A stretch of DNA of 64,000 bases from positions 9,252,552 to 9,316,551 of the forward strand of contig NC_054391.1 in NCBI RefSeq assembly GCF_001625195.1, written 5' to 3'. The stretch's first letter is position 1; the number at the start of each line of letters is the position of its first letter. A program made the position numbers and the translations under genes. The notes beneath the pieces are model-generated. The model saw nothing but the letters and a program-made list of their open reading frames with translations. It ran no database searches and was not told the origin of the DNA. The stretch comes from Drechmeria coniospora. Lineage: Eukaryota; Ascomycota; Sordariomycetes; Hypocreales; Ophiocordycipitaceae. Positions 34,500 to 47,633 of the stretch are shown piece by piece.

Positions 34500-35561
34500 G
34501 CTGACACGGCTAGATGAACTGCACAGAGTAGTTGCCGTCAATGGTGACCCCAGTGATTGACATTGCGTCGTGTGATCTTCGAGCCAACACGATTGAGAGA
34601 ACGATCAAGGATATTCACGATGCCAATGAATGTTATGGCACAAAAAACATGAGCCCTTTCGACAAATTATTGGAGAATTTTCTCTCTTAAAAAGCGTCTC
34701 TTCTCGCCTTCCGCTGTTTGACGTGAGGCGAGGCCCGTGTTGCGGCAGAGTGACAGCCCAAGTGGTTGCCAGGGCAAGGAGCACAGGCACAGGCTGTTTG
34801 CATTCTGCGCACCCACGGCCGACAGCTCTGCCCGGCTCTTCGTCCTTGTCCTTGAAATAACATGCTCGCAAGGGTAGTCTTGGAGCTGGCTCAACATTCG
34901 CCATCTGCGAGCCGTGGGCTATTCAACGCACCTTCGGAGCAGCCGCCACCAGGAAAGCACATGGCGATAGATCAACTTGAGATCAGTCTCTTCAAATGGA
35001 TCATATCGGCTAGAATTTAAATGCTAATCCGTCTTCGTTTCCCATGGTATCAAAATCTGCACATACTCCTTGACACCTTATTGCTCCAACGCATACGTGT
35101 GCAAGCAGCACCATCATTCTCATAGAGAAACACTCCAAACCCAAATCATCACAAGTCCCTTGTCGTAGCTGGCATCGAACATGCCCATCCTCCGAGCAGT
35201 CCAACTCGTTCCGAAACACACGAGCAGGCGGTTGCCGGTATGCTGCTGGGACTCATCAACAACGGTGACGACGGTGGCTTTAGCCGCGGTGCTCCTCGCA
35301 ACATAAAGCTCTCGCAACATAAAGCACCAAACTCTTCTTCCACGACAGACTGCCGATGGATCATGAAGGTATCGACGATCAACGGAATGCGCGTGCAATG
35401 ATCGGTGCTCGACAGCTGCTCGTTTGTCCGATAGCTCATGGTCAGTCTACAAGGCCTGTTGCTGTGGACCTGATTTGCCAACTTCGGTGCCCCGGCGCAG
35501 ATAAAGTCGTTAATTCGGTCAAAATACACCCGCGCATGTGCCTCCCAGCTGCCACGCTGGT
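34500..35561. other. Intergenic, no gene recognised
   Basis: Short frames only. The left end is the promoter side of the Rho-like gene and the right end is the 3' flank of KCS1. Confidence 0.45.
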
Positions 35562-38500
35562 TCATACGCTGATCTGGCCATCTCCGTTTTCCTGGAGCTC
35601 GACGGTGCCGGCTCCCTCGGCGAATCTGGCGCGAGCCGAGCGGACCCCTTGCGGATCCAAGTCGAGCTTCGCACGCACGTCGCGCTGAATCTGCAGAAAG
35701 GTTTGCCGCAAGCTTCTCAGGCCCTTGAGAAAGCCGCCATCGGGTTGATCCGGATGCCGCGGCGGGCAAGGCTTGTCGTCGATGTTGTCAAACGGCGTCA
35801 CGCTGTTGGCAAAGTCGGCCATCTTGAAGTCAATCTCCCGGGGGTTCCTTTTCCTCCTACGGGAGGACTCCTCCGTGTCTGTCGCGGCGTCCGTGGTCGA
35901 ATCGTACATGGTCTCCTGATCGCCGTCGCCCGGGGTGTCGCCATCGTAAAACATGAGGAGGCTGGCTGCGTAGAAGCGGTACCCGCGCAGGCCGTGGACG
36001 ATCTGCTCCAGCTGCGCCAGCTTCTTCAGCACCACCGGAATGTGCCGGAGGACGCTCTCCAGCTCGACGCCGTTGTACAGAAACTTCTGCAGCGCGTCCT
36101 GGAACTCCTGGCCCGCCTTGACACGCCGCCCAAAGTACTTGTCCTGGAACTCGTAGCTCTGCGTGCGCGCGTTCCAAACCTGCAGGCCGCAGATGCGCAC
36201 GCCGAGCTCGGCAGACGTCGTCGTCCTGCACTTTTCCTGCTGCGACTTCTGCTTCTTCGGAGTCGCCTCGACCCCGTACTGGCGAGTGCCCATCTTGAGG
36301 TCCATCATGCAGGGCCGCCTCATGCTCGCCGTCAGATCCTCGAGGAGCAGGAAGTATTCCACTCGCCCTTGGTGGCTGTCGCCCTCCTTCTTCGCCTCCT
36401 TTGGATTCATGGGCCGCGGAATCTTCTTGAACTCGGCCGACGCGTCGCCGGGCATCGAGGGCACCGGACCGGAGGGGACGACGGCCTCCACCGCGTCCTC
36501 GTGCTGGGCGGCGCTCGCGACGGACTCGGCATCGCCGTTGGGGGCCGAGGCCGTGCCGGAGGACGGGGTACGGTGGGGTGCGTCGTCAGCCTTGTAGCCG
36601 GCATCGTCGGCTTCCTCAAAGTACTTCAAGCTACCACGCGACTCGCGAACGTCCTCGGGTCTCCGGCGCAGCCCGCCGGCAGAGAAGCGGCGCTTCTTCT
36701 TCGCCTTTAGCGGATTGTCCTTGAAAATCTCGGGCTCCGGGGCGCTCGTCCCCGTCACGTCCTTGACGGGCGCGTCGTTGTCGTCGTCGCCGTCGGGGCG
36801 GACGACATCCACGCTCGGGCCGAGATCGCTCAGGGTCTCGCAGTGCAGCCGGGCTGGGATTTCTCGCACGGGGGTCGCGTCCACCCTTTCCACCTCCCTG
36901 GGTGCTTCCACGACGTGCATGAGGTCCGGATCCGAGCTGGTCGGACGCAGGATCCTCTGCAGGGCCGGCCGTGGCACGGATCGCTGGTGAGGCCGACGAT
37001 GCTTCTGGATCTCCACCGGTTGCTTCAGGAAGGCATCGTTGAACACCTCGTTCCGTAGGCGCATGTTGATCGTCGTGTAGCCCCAGCTGTTGGTTCGATC
37101 CTCCATCGGCGGCCGCTTCTCCGAAGCCACGGCCCAGCCGTGGTGGAAGCCGGTCGACGAGAGACTGCGGTTCCGAAAGAACTCGGGCGGCGGTGTCGGC
37201 TGCAGAAGATTTCTGGGGAGGATGTGCTTGTTGTCGTCAAACGTCACCGTGGGAATCTGGACGCTGCTGTTGGCCAGAGACTGGCTGACGATCCTCGGGG
37301 GCGGTGCCACGTCGGAGCGCTCGACAGGCCACTTGTTGCCGTTTGCCCTCTCCTGCTTCCTCGCCTCGTCCTGCCACCGCTTACGCTCCGCGGCGGCGGC
37401 ATCATCCCTTCGAGCGCTGCTCTTGCGTCGGGGCTGCTTCTGAAACGTCACGTTCAAAACGCCAATGTACCTAGGGGTCCTGTTAGTCCTCGTTCGCTCG
37501 GAACGCACGCGCTGCCGGTCGATGCCCGGGATCGGCCGTGAGGACGAAAAGGGCGGCGACTTGGGACACGTACCGTGGCAGAAAAGGCAGCAGGTCACGG
37601 TGGTATCGTTCAATCGTCTCGTAAAACTCATTTTCCCTATTATTGAGCTGCTTGCAGACAGCCCTACGGGAGAATCGCCACAGCGTGGTGTGACCGCCGA
37701 CCTGGTGCTTGTATGGGATGAGCTCGATGGCTTCGAGGGGTTCGCGAGACTCGTGCTGATGGTCATGCACGACATCTTCGGGTCGCGTCACCGTCTTGGG
37801 CGCCGCAGCATGGGTTTTCAACTCCAAGCAACGCTGAATGGCCGTCTCCTCGGCTTGGGCCGGAGACGGCTCGCCGATGCGGGGCACGTGTGCTTCACGG
37901 GATCCGATTCGCGACAGTTCACGCGGCGTCTCATCCTCATCCGGGGACTCGTGTTCCGGTTCGGGCGTGAGCTCGGGCTCGTCGGCCTTGACGAGCCACG
38001 GGTGCGTCTTGCTCTGCGACAGCGATCTGGGTCGAAGCGCATGCGCCGAGGCGACCCCTTCGTTTGCGCAACCACGGGCTTCGGGCATCTCCTGATGGGG
38101 GAGGAAGACGGCCGAGGAGATGTTTTCCTCGCCGGACTCGTCGGCGTCCGCCTCGACATCGGAATCCCCGTCGGCGTCGGACTGACCTTGCATCGGGGTG
38201 GCGTCGGGTAGGTTCGGGTCTCTCTCGGCGCCGGAATCGCTGTCATAACGCTCGACTTCGGGCACCGAAACCACTTGCGGTGCCGTGGCCGGCTTGGGGT
38301 CCTCGTGACGGTCGGCCTTGAACTCGGCCAACCAGGAGGAGGGTGCCGCGGCGACGACGACGCCGGTCGCGCCATCCATTTGAAGGCCGGTATATTTCGT
38401 GACGTGCTGCGAGGCAGCTCGGGCCGATGGGGCATCGGGCGCATGGGCGACAGCGGGTTGGGCTTCGCTCAGCTTTGGCGGTGGCATCGAGATGGAGGCG

Positions 38501-39822
38501 GACGACGCTCCGGCGGTGTCGGCGTGGGCCCTCGGCGTCTCCTCCAGGGTCGGTGACAGCTTCTCGCGCGGGCCGGACTTGTTGTCCCTGCGGCGTGCCT
38601 TGTCCTCGGGCGGCAGGCCCTCCTTGAAGAAGCGAAGGCTGTAGCTGGCCTTGCGGCTCCTCGCGTTGTGCTCGACGCCGGCCATGGCATCGGCAACCGA
38701 CTGCTCCACCAAGCCGTCCTCGGCATCGCCGTCACCGGAGCCGATGGACCAGGCCTTTTCCTTTTTCTCGGCGGCCACGGCCGACGTATGCTCCAGCGGC
38801 TTGGCTCGGAACGTCTGCCGCGCGTCCTTGGCGGCGTCGTGAGAATATTGCGTCGGGGAGGTCGTCGTCACCTCGGCGTACCTGACGTCGAACGGCGTCG
38901 TCGAGCTGTCGGACCGATTCGAGCCGGCGGCGGGGCGCGGGCCATGCTGATCGTGCCGGTCGAGCTCGAGGGACGACAGCCTGCCCTTGGTCCTGTCGAG
39001 AAATTCGCGGTGCTCGGCGAGCATGCCTCTGGCGTGGCTCAGGACGGAATGGTCGCAGGCGGTGCCATCGACGGCATCGTGGCCGGCCACGGCGGCAGCG
39101 GGATCGACGGGCATGGTGGCAGAGGTGGCCATGACGACCGGGTGCGTCGTCGCTCGCTTCAGGGACGTGGCACCTCGATGACCATCCTCGGCGGCGTCAT
39201 CTCTGATGGGCGCGGGGAAGGTGGACTGCTTTTCTCGCGGCGGCAGATGGGAATGAATTGAAGAGACGGCTTTCGTCCTCGACTGGCGTCGGCCGTTGGC
39301 GTCGGGATTGGCCGGCGGTGCGGCGTTGGGATTTTGAATGCCACGGGCGGATGCCAACGCCTGCGTCAGCAACGACGGACCCGACTGCCGCTGCGCTGGC
39401 AGCTCCGGCAGCGGCACCGAGGTTCGAGCCTTTACGTCGTTGCTGCGGTCATGATCTCGAAGGGCACGGATCGGTGTCGGTGTCGGCGTCGTCGTCGTCG
39501 TCGTCACCGCTCCAGCAGGGGCGATGGAGGAGGGGGGGGCGGAGACGTATTTGCCACCGACGGCGTTGTTGAGAAGACTGCTGGCTTGCGGCACGGAGGC
39601 CTCCTGTCGTGGCTCGCGGGGGTTGAGCAGAGGTGCGAGAGGGTGGGCGATGCGGTTCTGCTCCGGTTGCTGCTGTTGCCCCGGTTGCTGCTGCTGCTGA
39701 TGCTGCTGATGCTGCTGCTCCGGTGGCTGCTGCTCCTGGCCTGAATCGATCGGGCTCACGCCTGCGAGCCTCACCAGAGCAGGGGGTGCGGCATTTTCGA
39801 GCTCTGGGGGCGGACTGGACAT
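35562..39822 (-). CDS. KCS1: Inositol hexakisphosphate kinase, Kcs1/IP6K type
   Basis: Two exons, 37574-39822 and 35562-37470, with a 103-nt intron (GTACGT..CCCTAG) give 1385 residues. The first ~640 residues are disordered (poly-Gln, Ser/Pro, acidic runs). Then comes '[20 protein letters not shown]', the family's Gly-His strand, and '[20 protein letters not shown]'. The hallmark [14 protein letters not shown] (P-x3-D-x-K-x-G) near residue 1145 supplies the inositol-binding lysine, and 'FYDGD' and '[10 protein letters not shown]' complete the site. Kcs1 makes 5-PP-InsP5 (InsP7) from InsP6 with ATP and so influences phosphate sensing, vacuoles and stress. The long disordered N-terminus is usual in filamentous fungi. 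Confidence 0.92.
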
Positions 39823-40494
39823 GAGGAAAACATCTGGCGCGGCAGTGCAGCGGCCTGGATGATCGATTCGCGGATGCCGCAGGCTTTGGATGGCAGTGGC
39901 GAATGGCAGCGGCAGCGGCAGTGCGGGAGATGATGATGGTGTTGTTGATGAGGAGAGGGTGGAGCGGCCGAGGAAAATGGCTTCCCTTGGAGGTAACGTG
40001 TGCTGGCAGCGCTGGCCAGGCCTGCCGCGGGTGGGGGGGGGGGGGACCTTGCCCTTGGCGGCGGCCGGCCAGTGGGTGGTGGTGACGACGGGCGGATGTA
40101 CAGGTACGGCTGGGGAGCACCGAGTACTTGGCGGCCACGAGCCCGCCAGCGCAGGCCCAAGTACCCGCTACCGATCACCTCCCTACCGAAGGGCGCACGT
40201 GCGTCGTACCATGCACAAGCGGCGAGGCCCAGTGCTTGTATCGCCGGTACCGGTACCAACCACGAAGCACGGAGTGCAGCCTTGGCCCCAATCCAGCTGG
40301 GACTCGGGGGTCCTCGCGGTGACCGGCTCTCGCCTGCAGCAGCCAGTCGACGACTGCACCGGCCACTCGTCCAACGTCACTCGCAGCCGATTCGCGGGGG
40401 AGGTGATTGCTAACGCCTGCTAGCCCGGGGGGTGTCTCGTCACTAGGCTTCGTCCCCGTCGCCGTGTCCGCACTGGAGCCTGATGAAGCTTGGC

Positions 40495-40830
40495 AACTGC
40501 TGAGCTCAGGTACGGAGTGCCTCGTTCGGTTAGTGCTGCGAACCTACTTGGTGCATATATCCTAGTATGCGGAGTAGGGAGTAAGTACGGAGTAGGGAGT
40601 AAGTACCTAGTACGGAGTACAGAGTACAGTACTTATAGAGTGATTAGGTGTGCAAGTACGGAGTGCTGCACAAGTAGATTTGCGCGCCGGAGTACTTTTA
40701 CATCTGTTCTTGAGTGCTGTACTTGCTTGTACGGAGTACTTGTAGGGTACTTGTGCACCTGTACAAGTATCGGTAGATGCATGTACTCCGTACAAAGCAA
40801 GTATTACTGTACGGAGTACAGCAAGTACTG
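40495..40830. repeat. TACGGAGTA/TACTCCGTA island
   Basis: Dense palindromic TACGGAGTAC-type words, including TAGTACGGAGTACAGAGTAC near 40609. Confidence 0.75.
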
Positions 40831-42424
40831 TACTTATTTGAGCTCCCCGGTATGCGCTGGCGGGGCATTACGTACACCTAGGGCATGGAGTTCATTCAAC
40901 CCTGCACCCGAGTTCGTGCTGGGGCTGCGATCGATGCTCGACGGCCATCGAAAACTAAACGGCGACTCCTCCGGTCGATGCAGCTAATCACCTACTTACA
41001 TGTGCAGTACCCCTACACCTACAGGTACGCTGCACTCCGTACTTGCACGGACCTCTCGTCCGCTTGCTTGCACCTCCCGTGACGGATCAGCAGACGGGCT
41101 CCCGTGGAAGCAAACGGCGTGCTGCGAAGCGCACAGGCTGTGCTGGAATGCGTGGGAGATATCAAAACAAGACATGCCGGTTGGTTGCTTCGTCGGGCTC
41201 GATCCGTGTCGTCAGCACCGGCCAGGGTGCCGGAAACAAGTTTGCTGACGCAGCGCCAGTGGCATGGTGGTCTCTGGCAACGTGTTTGCTCCCCGTCCTG
41301 CCATTGTTCACGTCGGACGACTGCTCGCAGAGGCCAGCGGCCGGCACGTCTCCCCGAGGCGTGTTGATCCCAGCACGCACCACCCGCACCACGCCCGGGT
41401 CCAACAGGATGACGCTTCCTGCTCACCTTTGGTTGGGTAGGGACGCGCACGTGTGCGGATCCTTGTTCGTTTGCCCATGATGCGAGGGCAATCATACCGA
41501 AAGGTCCCATAGAAGAATGTACGTGTACACCAACAGGAGGCACCATCGTCCGCAAGGCTGCCGCGCCACACTTTACCGGTACGGCACATGCACGCGAGAT
41601 GCAAGGGCGAAGCAGTCGACACGAGTCGTTCCCACGGCTGCCGGCGACGACTTGAACGACTTGAATCACGGCAACTCTCTCCACCTTGGCCGCGGCGCCG
41701 TTTCTTTTCCACATGCTGTTCCAGGCCTGATCTAGCTGGCAGCTGTTCGGCCGCGGCCGCGGACTCTGACCGCACATTGTTCGTGTCAATCTTGGCCGTG
41801 AGCAACGCGTCGCCTCGGCAAATCTCCATGGTCGTGTTGCCTTGAGCTCGACGCTTGTCAAGACATGCCCACCGAGAGCATCGGAGGATTGGCAGGAATT
41901 CGTCTCGTACGGATCGAGCCAGCTTGACATCCCCCGAATGGAAAATCATAGGGCCCTTATTTATGGCATGGTCCGTCATGCGCGGATTCCTCCTTCGGGT
42001 CCCGTTCACGAAAGCGGCGTGACAAGACTTGTCGCACTTGGCAACGGCCTCGGGGGCCTCATCACCACTCATGAGATTCTTGAGAAGAGAAGGCTCGCCA
42101 TCCCACAGGGACACACGGGATACGACGACGAACCACAGTGACCAACAATGGAAGGCGGTGACTCGCTATGGTAGGCGGTGACCCACTGTGGAAGGCGGTG
42201 ACCGACGGTAGATGGCGCTAACGGCACATGGAAGGCCGTGGGCGAATGTAGAAGGCCGTGGGCTTGGACAGCAAGGGCTGCAGTAAAGTGATGATGCTCG
42301 CCTAGGGGCACTCGATGCTGGTCGTGAGACGATGGCATTTTTTACTTGCTGTAGGAGGTACGCGCCCAAGGAACCACCAGCCAAGTGTTGCCAGCTAGAC
42401 GACTTTCTTCAGCAAATAATACCT

Positions 42425-42935
42425 ACCGCACGTGTACAGTAAGTGCATGTACTTATGTAAGCAGGTGTACTTATGTAGGCCGATGCTAGCGAAAGGTCCG
42501 GCTAGCAGACAAGCACTGTACTTATGGTTGGCGGCGTCGGGAAGAATAGTCGATATTTTGTTCCCCGCGGTACACATACTTGCTGTACAATCAGTTGTAC
42601 TTATTACTGTACATGTACTTGAGCGTACAACTACATGTACATGTCCTTCCTACAGTATACTGTACTTACTTGTAGGTGTACTTGTAATGCCTTGGCTGTT
42701 GCTATGCTCACCGTACTGTCCTTTCGTTGTACAAGCAAGTACTTGTAAGTACTGCAGACGTGGGCGAGCTGTACTGTAGCTGCCAAGGAGCTGGTCCATG
42801 ACGCGTCAATGCCTACTCCGTAGTACCGGTAGGTATACTGCGCTGCGTAGTACTTGTGAGTTTGCCTGTGCAAGGTGCCCCGCGCGGAGCGTAATGTACT
42901 GCGTCGTACCCCGTACATGTCGGGGATAAAGACCC
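42425..42935. repeat. TAC-rich island (GTACTTGTA, TACATGTAC)
   Basis: Short palindromic words with a TAC/GTA core repeat throughout, and no frame is credible. Confidence 0.65.
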
Positions 42936-43121
42936 CGTACAAACCGAGTACTAATACTACGAGAGCCCAAGTACATGGACGTTGTCATACCACCAAGGCA
43001 GGACGAGCCACCTCGCAGCGGTCAGGCCAAGGCTGTCGGCCCAAGTACCTCTCTCCTCGAGGTACCTGCTGCTACCTGGCGATGCCGTCGACGACTTGGG
43101 CGGTGGATTCGTAAGGGGGCC

Positions 43122-43207
43122 TGATTCCTGGGGACCTGATTCCTGGGGACGGGACCTGATTCCTGAGGCCTCACCTGATTCCTGAGGCCTCACCTGATTC
43201 CTTCCTC
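43122..43207. repeat. Short tandem repeats of CCTGATTCCTGGGGA / CACCTGATTCCTGAGGC
   Basis: Five copies of CCTGATTCCT occur in 86 bp, the last three separated by the same GAGGCCTCA spacer. Confidence 0.85.
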
Positions 43208-43693
43208 TCGCCACCATTCGCTTCATGACTTTTGCATCGTCCATTGGGACCTGCTTAGGCCAGGATAACTCTTCCAAAACGACACGAATACACCGTCATT
43301 GTTCCAAGCTATGAGCCTGACGACGCCTGTGACTTTGCGAGTCGGCTGGCACTTGGGGACTCCGCATACCGAGGCACCCGCACGCGTGCTCGTCTGCACA
43401 CCGCCTGGTCGAGAATGGACGTCTTGGACGATGCATGCCCTCCCTGTTCGATCGGCCATCACCGTCATGCTCGCGGCGGATGCCAGCAACTCAGGTCGGC
43501 TGGACGGCTAGACGGAACTATGTCGTATGTCCGAGAATGGGGGGGAGGGGGCTTCCCGCGTCGTCCCGTTCCTCCGCCTGCATCCTCCGCGCTATTTTCT
43601 CGCATCCTCCCGAGCCTGGGCCTAGGCTGGACCTGAGCTTGGGTCCGCCTCGCTGGCTCCGGCCGTCGAAGCCGAGGCGGGTCCATGACCGGC

Positions 43694-43701
43694 TATACAT
43701 A
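43694..43701 (+). promoter_or_regulatory. TATA-like element of the SDR gene
   Basis: TATACATA lies 172 bp upstream of the ATG at 43866. Confidence 0.4.
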
Positions 43702-43865
43702 ACGACGGCACTCTCTCTCGCGAAGAGAAGAGGGGAGGCTCACGGTCGACCGTTTTGAAGAATCCTGCCGCCTCACGAAGCATCCCGCAGGGGAGGGCAA
43801 CAGGGCAAGAAATCCACTCCGCTCCACGCGAGACGCCAGACGAGACCAACGGCAGCCTCGACGAG

Positions 43866-44747
43866 ATGGCTTCCTCGTATGATTCCAAGTCGCTCTTCGA
43901 CGTCAAGGACCTCGTCGCCGTCATCACCGGCGGAGGTTCTGGCTTGGGAAAGATCATCGCCCACGCTCTGGTGGCCAACGGCGCCAAGGCCGTCTACGTG
44001 CTGGGAAGGCGGCAAGAGTCGCTCGACGCAACCAAAGAATCCTCGGCCAGGCCGCAGGCCGTCCACCCCATCGTCTGCGACGTCACCTCCAAGGACTCCC
44101 TGCAGTCGGCCGCCGGCCGCGTGCGGGACGAGGTCGGCTACGTCAACGTCCTCTTCGCCAACAGCGGCGTCATCACGGCCGATGTGCCCGTCAAGGACGT
44201 CGACAGCTTGACCGTCAAGAGCTTCCAGGAGAGGCTCTGGGCGCCTTCGATGGAGGAGTTTACGAGGTCGGCTCAGGTCAACGTCACCGGCGCCTTCTAC
44301 ACCGCCGTCGCCTTTCTGGATCTCCTCGACGAAGGAAACAAGCGCAAGGTGGTGCCGCAGAGCTCGCAGGTCATCATCACCTCGTCGGCCGCCGGCTTCG
44401 CGCGCCGTCCGTTCGCCGGCTTCGCCTACGGCACGAGCAAGGCGGCGGCGACGCACCTCGCGAAGCAGCTCGGGACCGTCCTTTCGGCCTTTAAGATCCG
44501 CGTCAACACGATTGCTCCGGGCTTCTACCCGAGCGAGATGACGGATGCGATGCCGTTCATGAAGCAGACCGACGTGAGCAAGGAGGGGAGTCTCCCGAGG
44601 TCTTTTGTGCCCATGGAGCGATCGGGTACGGCAGAAGACATGGCCGGCGCCGCTCTGTTTCTCGTGAGCCGCGCGGGAGCGTACATTGCCGGAAACGTGC
44701 TGCTGACGGACGGCGGCCGTCTCGGTGTCGTCGAAGCCTCGTACTGA
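43866..44747 (+). CDS. Short-chain dehydrogenase/reductase (classical SDR)
   Basis: A single exon of 293 residues. I chose the ATG at 43866 because it puts the Rossmann motif at the usual distance from the N-terminus; the upstream open frame is leader. Motifs: TGGGSGLG cofactor loop (about residue 21), 'FANSGV' in place of the usual NNAG, catalytic Ser in 'IITSSAAG', Tyr and Lys in 'YGTSK', and 'RVNTIAPGFYPSEMT'. A 'GRR' after strand two favours NADP(H). The substrate is unknown. It is about 4 kb from KCS1, and no biosynthetic partners adjoin it. Confidence 0.88.
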   Translation: MASSYDSKSLFDVKDLVAVITGGGSGLGKIIAHALVANGAKAVYVLGRRQESLDATKESSARPQAVHPIVCDVTSKDSLQSAAGRVRDEVGYVNVLFANSGVITADVPVKDVDSLTVKSFQERLWAPSMEEFTRSAQVNVTGAFYTAVAFLDLLDEGNKRKVVPQSSQVIITSSAAGFARRPFAGFAYGTSKAAATHLAKQLGTVLSAFKIRVNTIAPGFYPSEMTDAMPFMKQTDVSKEGSLPRSFVPMERSGTAEDMAGAALFLVSRAGAYIAGNVLLTDGGRLGVVEASY

Positions 44748-46634
44748 CGTGGCCGTCGACATTTTCGCCTGCCCTCTCTGGTCAGCTTGCAAGATTCCCG
44801 TGGCACAGCATCGAGTCCCAAGCGAGGTTTAATGCCGCCGCGTCGGTCCGGTGTCGGTCTCCGATACGCCGGCGACGACGGTCAAAGTTCAGAGGGCAAA
44901 GATTCGGCGTCACCGTCGGACGAATCGCAATCATGTACGTACATGGTGAATAAAGAGGATGCATGATGATGCAGGTATCGAACGGTGCCGACGTGCCGAC
45001 CGGAAGCATGCATGCATATACCTATGCGTCGGCGCTTGACGGAGATTGCGGCAGGGTCAGGTATTTAGAGACGAATGACCTCGTGGAGTCGAGCGGCAAG
45101 CAGCACGGAGAGCCACGAGCCATGTTCGATGTGCCGCAACCTTGGCCGAATGAGATACCATCGCCGATGTTGGTGACAAGCCAAAATGGAAACCGAGTCG
45201 ATGGCCCGAAATGAGGCGGAAACTGAGGCGTCGAAGAGTATTATCAAGCGACATCAACAACGGCCTCATCTTGTCATCGGCATTCAGCTACCCAAGTCCT
45301 CGACTGAATTCATGGAACCAGCGGCTAGTTCATCAAGTGCTCCTCTTAGCTGGGCTATATGCATTTTGTGTAGCGATCTATTTGTACGACGGCAAAGCAG
45401 ACGGTGGGTGGGTGTCGCCTTTGGACAGCCCGACGGGCAGATCGACGGGCAGATCGACGGGCAGCTTGATGATTGATCTGAGCAAATGCCACTTCTGCCC
45501 ACATTCTGCAAAAGAGTGAGCAGGCATCTACTGGCATTCTCTATTTTGTCCCATCGGAAAATTTCTTCACGGCGGGATTGCATCGAGGCTTGTGCGCTCC
45601 GCTTGATCCGGTGCGACATTTCTAACCTGACCCCTGGATTTGCTGCTTGTTCAGCACGCTTTCACCTCTAGCGGCCCAGTCCTGTCAGATAACACAGTTC
45701 GCCGTCAATACGACGGTCGAAATGCCATGCAATGCATCCTGGCGCCATGAACAAGCAGCGGACAGTTGGCCGTGACGTTCCGGGAGGGCCGTCTGCCAGT
45801 CGATCAAACACTGGCCATTTACTCCGGCTGTACATGATTGTGTGAATTTGCAGCACACAAGGCTACTCGTGTACGCTGAGCAGTACTGGTGACCACCATT
45901 CTGAATATCAAGGGGTTGTTGGTCGCCAGCAGGTCGCACTGGTGGAGTAGAACCCGAAAGCTTGGACGATGGCATCAACAAACAGCGCGTTTCACCCGTA
46001 AAGTTCCCAACAGGACAAAGGATCTTTATTCATTGAGCACTTGGAGTTTTACTGGAAAATATGGAAATTTATTCCAGCCAGGAACGAGCGCATTCATGCT
46101 GTACACCTTGTCGACGCACCAAGTTCATTGCTCCGGTCAGCAACTTTGTCCACTCTGGATGCCGAACATGGAACATGCCAGCGTACAATTCACATATCTA
46201 GAGATATATACGTTCAGAGTGTAGCACCGGTGCAGCAATGGTTCCGATAAAAAGGGTTACTGAGTATCTGGAGAGGCCTTGATGGGCCCAAGTGGCAGGA
46301 CATGTCCTGGGGAGGAGGAACATGGCGATTCATCCATCATGACGACACGGCCGCTCTCTTGGCTCTGCCATCTTCACAGGATGCCCACATGAGCTCCGTG
46401 CTTCCTGGAGACACTCACTTCATGGCTTTCCACGGCCTTTCCCTTATTCCTGTCTCACATTAATGAGCTCCGCATGAGCGCCGTTGCCGTTCGGTTCCTT
46501 TTCCTCCGCTGTGCTGCGTCGAAAGTCGAGCATCATATAATGACGACGAGTCGGATGAGAATAATCTTTCAAACGAGCCATTCTCAACCCTCACTCTGTT
46601 TCCTGCAGAAAGCAGCCTCCACCCGGCGCTCAGC
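44748..46634. other. Intergenic, with a small 12-bp tandem repeat
   Basis: CGACGGGCAGAT is repeated (two and a half to three units) at 45431-45464. Otherwise only short frames are seen, and no gene is supported. Confidence 0.45.
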
Positions 46635-47570
46635 ATGCTGCTATTCTGCATTCTCGGCCTCGTCTCGATCGCATCAACGGCAAGTTCTCTGGGCATTCTC
46701 GGCAACGTACCCTTTCACTAACACGCCAAATGCAGGTGCCGATTGAACTTGACGAGGGCAAGATAAACGTTTTGGTATCAAGGGCACCCCATCCTGCCGA
46801 TACGTGGACGGTGCCTCATGTTCAGTCCAGCTTCGACCGTGGAGAAACAAAGCATATCAAGGACGCCTTTCTCGACGCACTCCTTCTCGCCCGTCAGGTC
46901 GATACCAATCCTGAATGGTTCGTCAAGACAATCTTCAAAAAGTACTTTTTCGAGTCCGACTACGCGACTGTAGTGGGTAAGCTGCCATGATGCGTGCCCA
47001 AGCGACATGCCTACCGTGCCAAGTTCGTCTGCTCATCCTCGGTCGCTAGAGATTATCCACAACATCCTCGGCCCTGACATGAAGGGCAGTCGTCATTTGA
47101 GGAGTGTTTCTGCCGTCCACGACTACGACAATCAGTATTATGGATATTCCTGCACAGACTCGACGGTGACTGCCACCTTTATCGAGATGCCGGATGGGAG
47201 AGGATATTTGGTCATTTGCGGCAGCGCCTTCCTCTACGGTGGAATAGGCAAAGGATACGCCAACGCCGCGAGCCTCACGTGCGACATGTTTGACAGACCC
47301 GGCATGACGCTGAATGCGATGCTTCCCCTCGGGGGAATCCTGCTCCACGAGTTCACTCACTACAAAAAACTACTCTCCCCCCCCTTGTGGTCCGAGGCCA
47401 TGGACCATGCCTACGCCTTCAAGGAATGTCGGGATCTGATCAACCAGCCGGATCCGAGCCGACCGGCCCTGTACAACGCCGACAGCTACACCTATTTCTT
47501 GCTGGAGCTGTTCTGGAGCAGCGCCTGTGGCTGTGACTTTGACGACGAGGGGAGAAAGATTCGGCGATGA
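46635..47570 (+). CDS. Secreted zinc metallopeptidase, Asp-zincin (M35-like)
   Basis: Predicted exons are 46635-46706 (signal peptide), 46736-46976 and 47050-47570, giving 277 residues. The zinc motif is HEFTH ('ILLHEFTHYKKLL'), and a later 'YNADSYTYFLLELFW' supplies the family's distal Asp, as in deuterolysin-like and related fungal Asp-zincins. The second intron (73 nt, GTAAGC..GCTAG) is normal. The first would be only 29 nt, yet has a CACTAAC branch and CAG and keeps the frame. Without it the protein would start at 46730 with no signal peptide. The likely role is extracellular protein degradation. Family assignment is good; the first exon is tentative. Confidence 0.78.
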
Positions 47571-47633
47571 TCACCGCCCGCGCGCCGGCCTGGACAAGAC
47601 GCGCAGGATGAGGGACGTGTCTGTCCAGCATTG

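Larger units (their letters stand above)
39823..43121. other. Long intergenic region with two TACGGAGTA islands
   Basis: No gene is supported. Several long frames (for example a minus frame at 41308-42114) lack domains and overlap open frames on the other strand, as expected in GC-rich DNA. Imperfect 18-21 bp repeats around GGAAGGCGGTGAC lie at about 42145-42255. Confidence 0.4.

Noticed and set aside
35538..36710. Plus-strand open frame of 390 codons over KCS1
   Set aside because: It lies opposite the conserved IP6K coding frame; long antisense frames are expected in GC-rich coding DNA.
41308..42114. Minus-strand open frame of 268 codons
   Set aside because: Basic, Cys/Arg/Ser-rich peptide without a domain, overlapped by open frames on the other strand; likely chance in GC-rich DNA.
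43773..44792. Minus-strand open frame of 339 codons over the SDR gene
   Set aside because: It is a shadow of the SDR gene, with an Arg/Gly/Val-rich low-information peptide and no motif.
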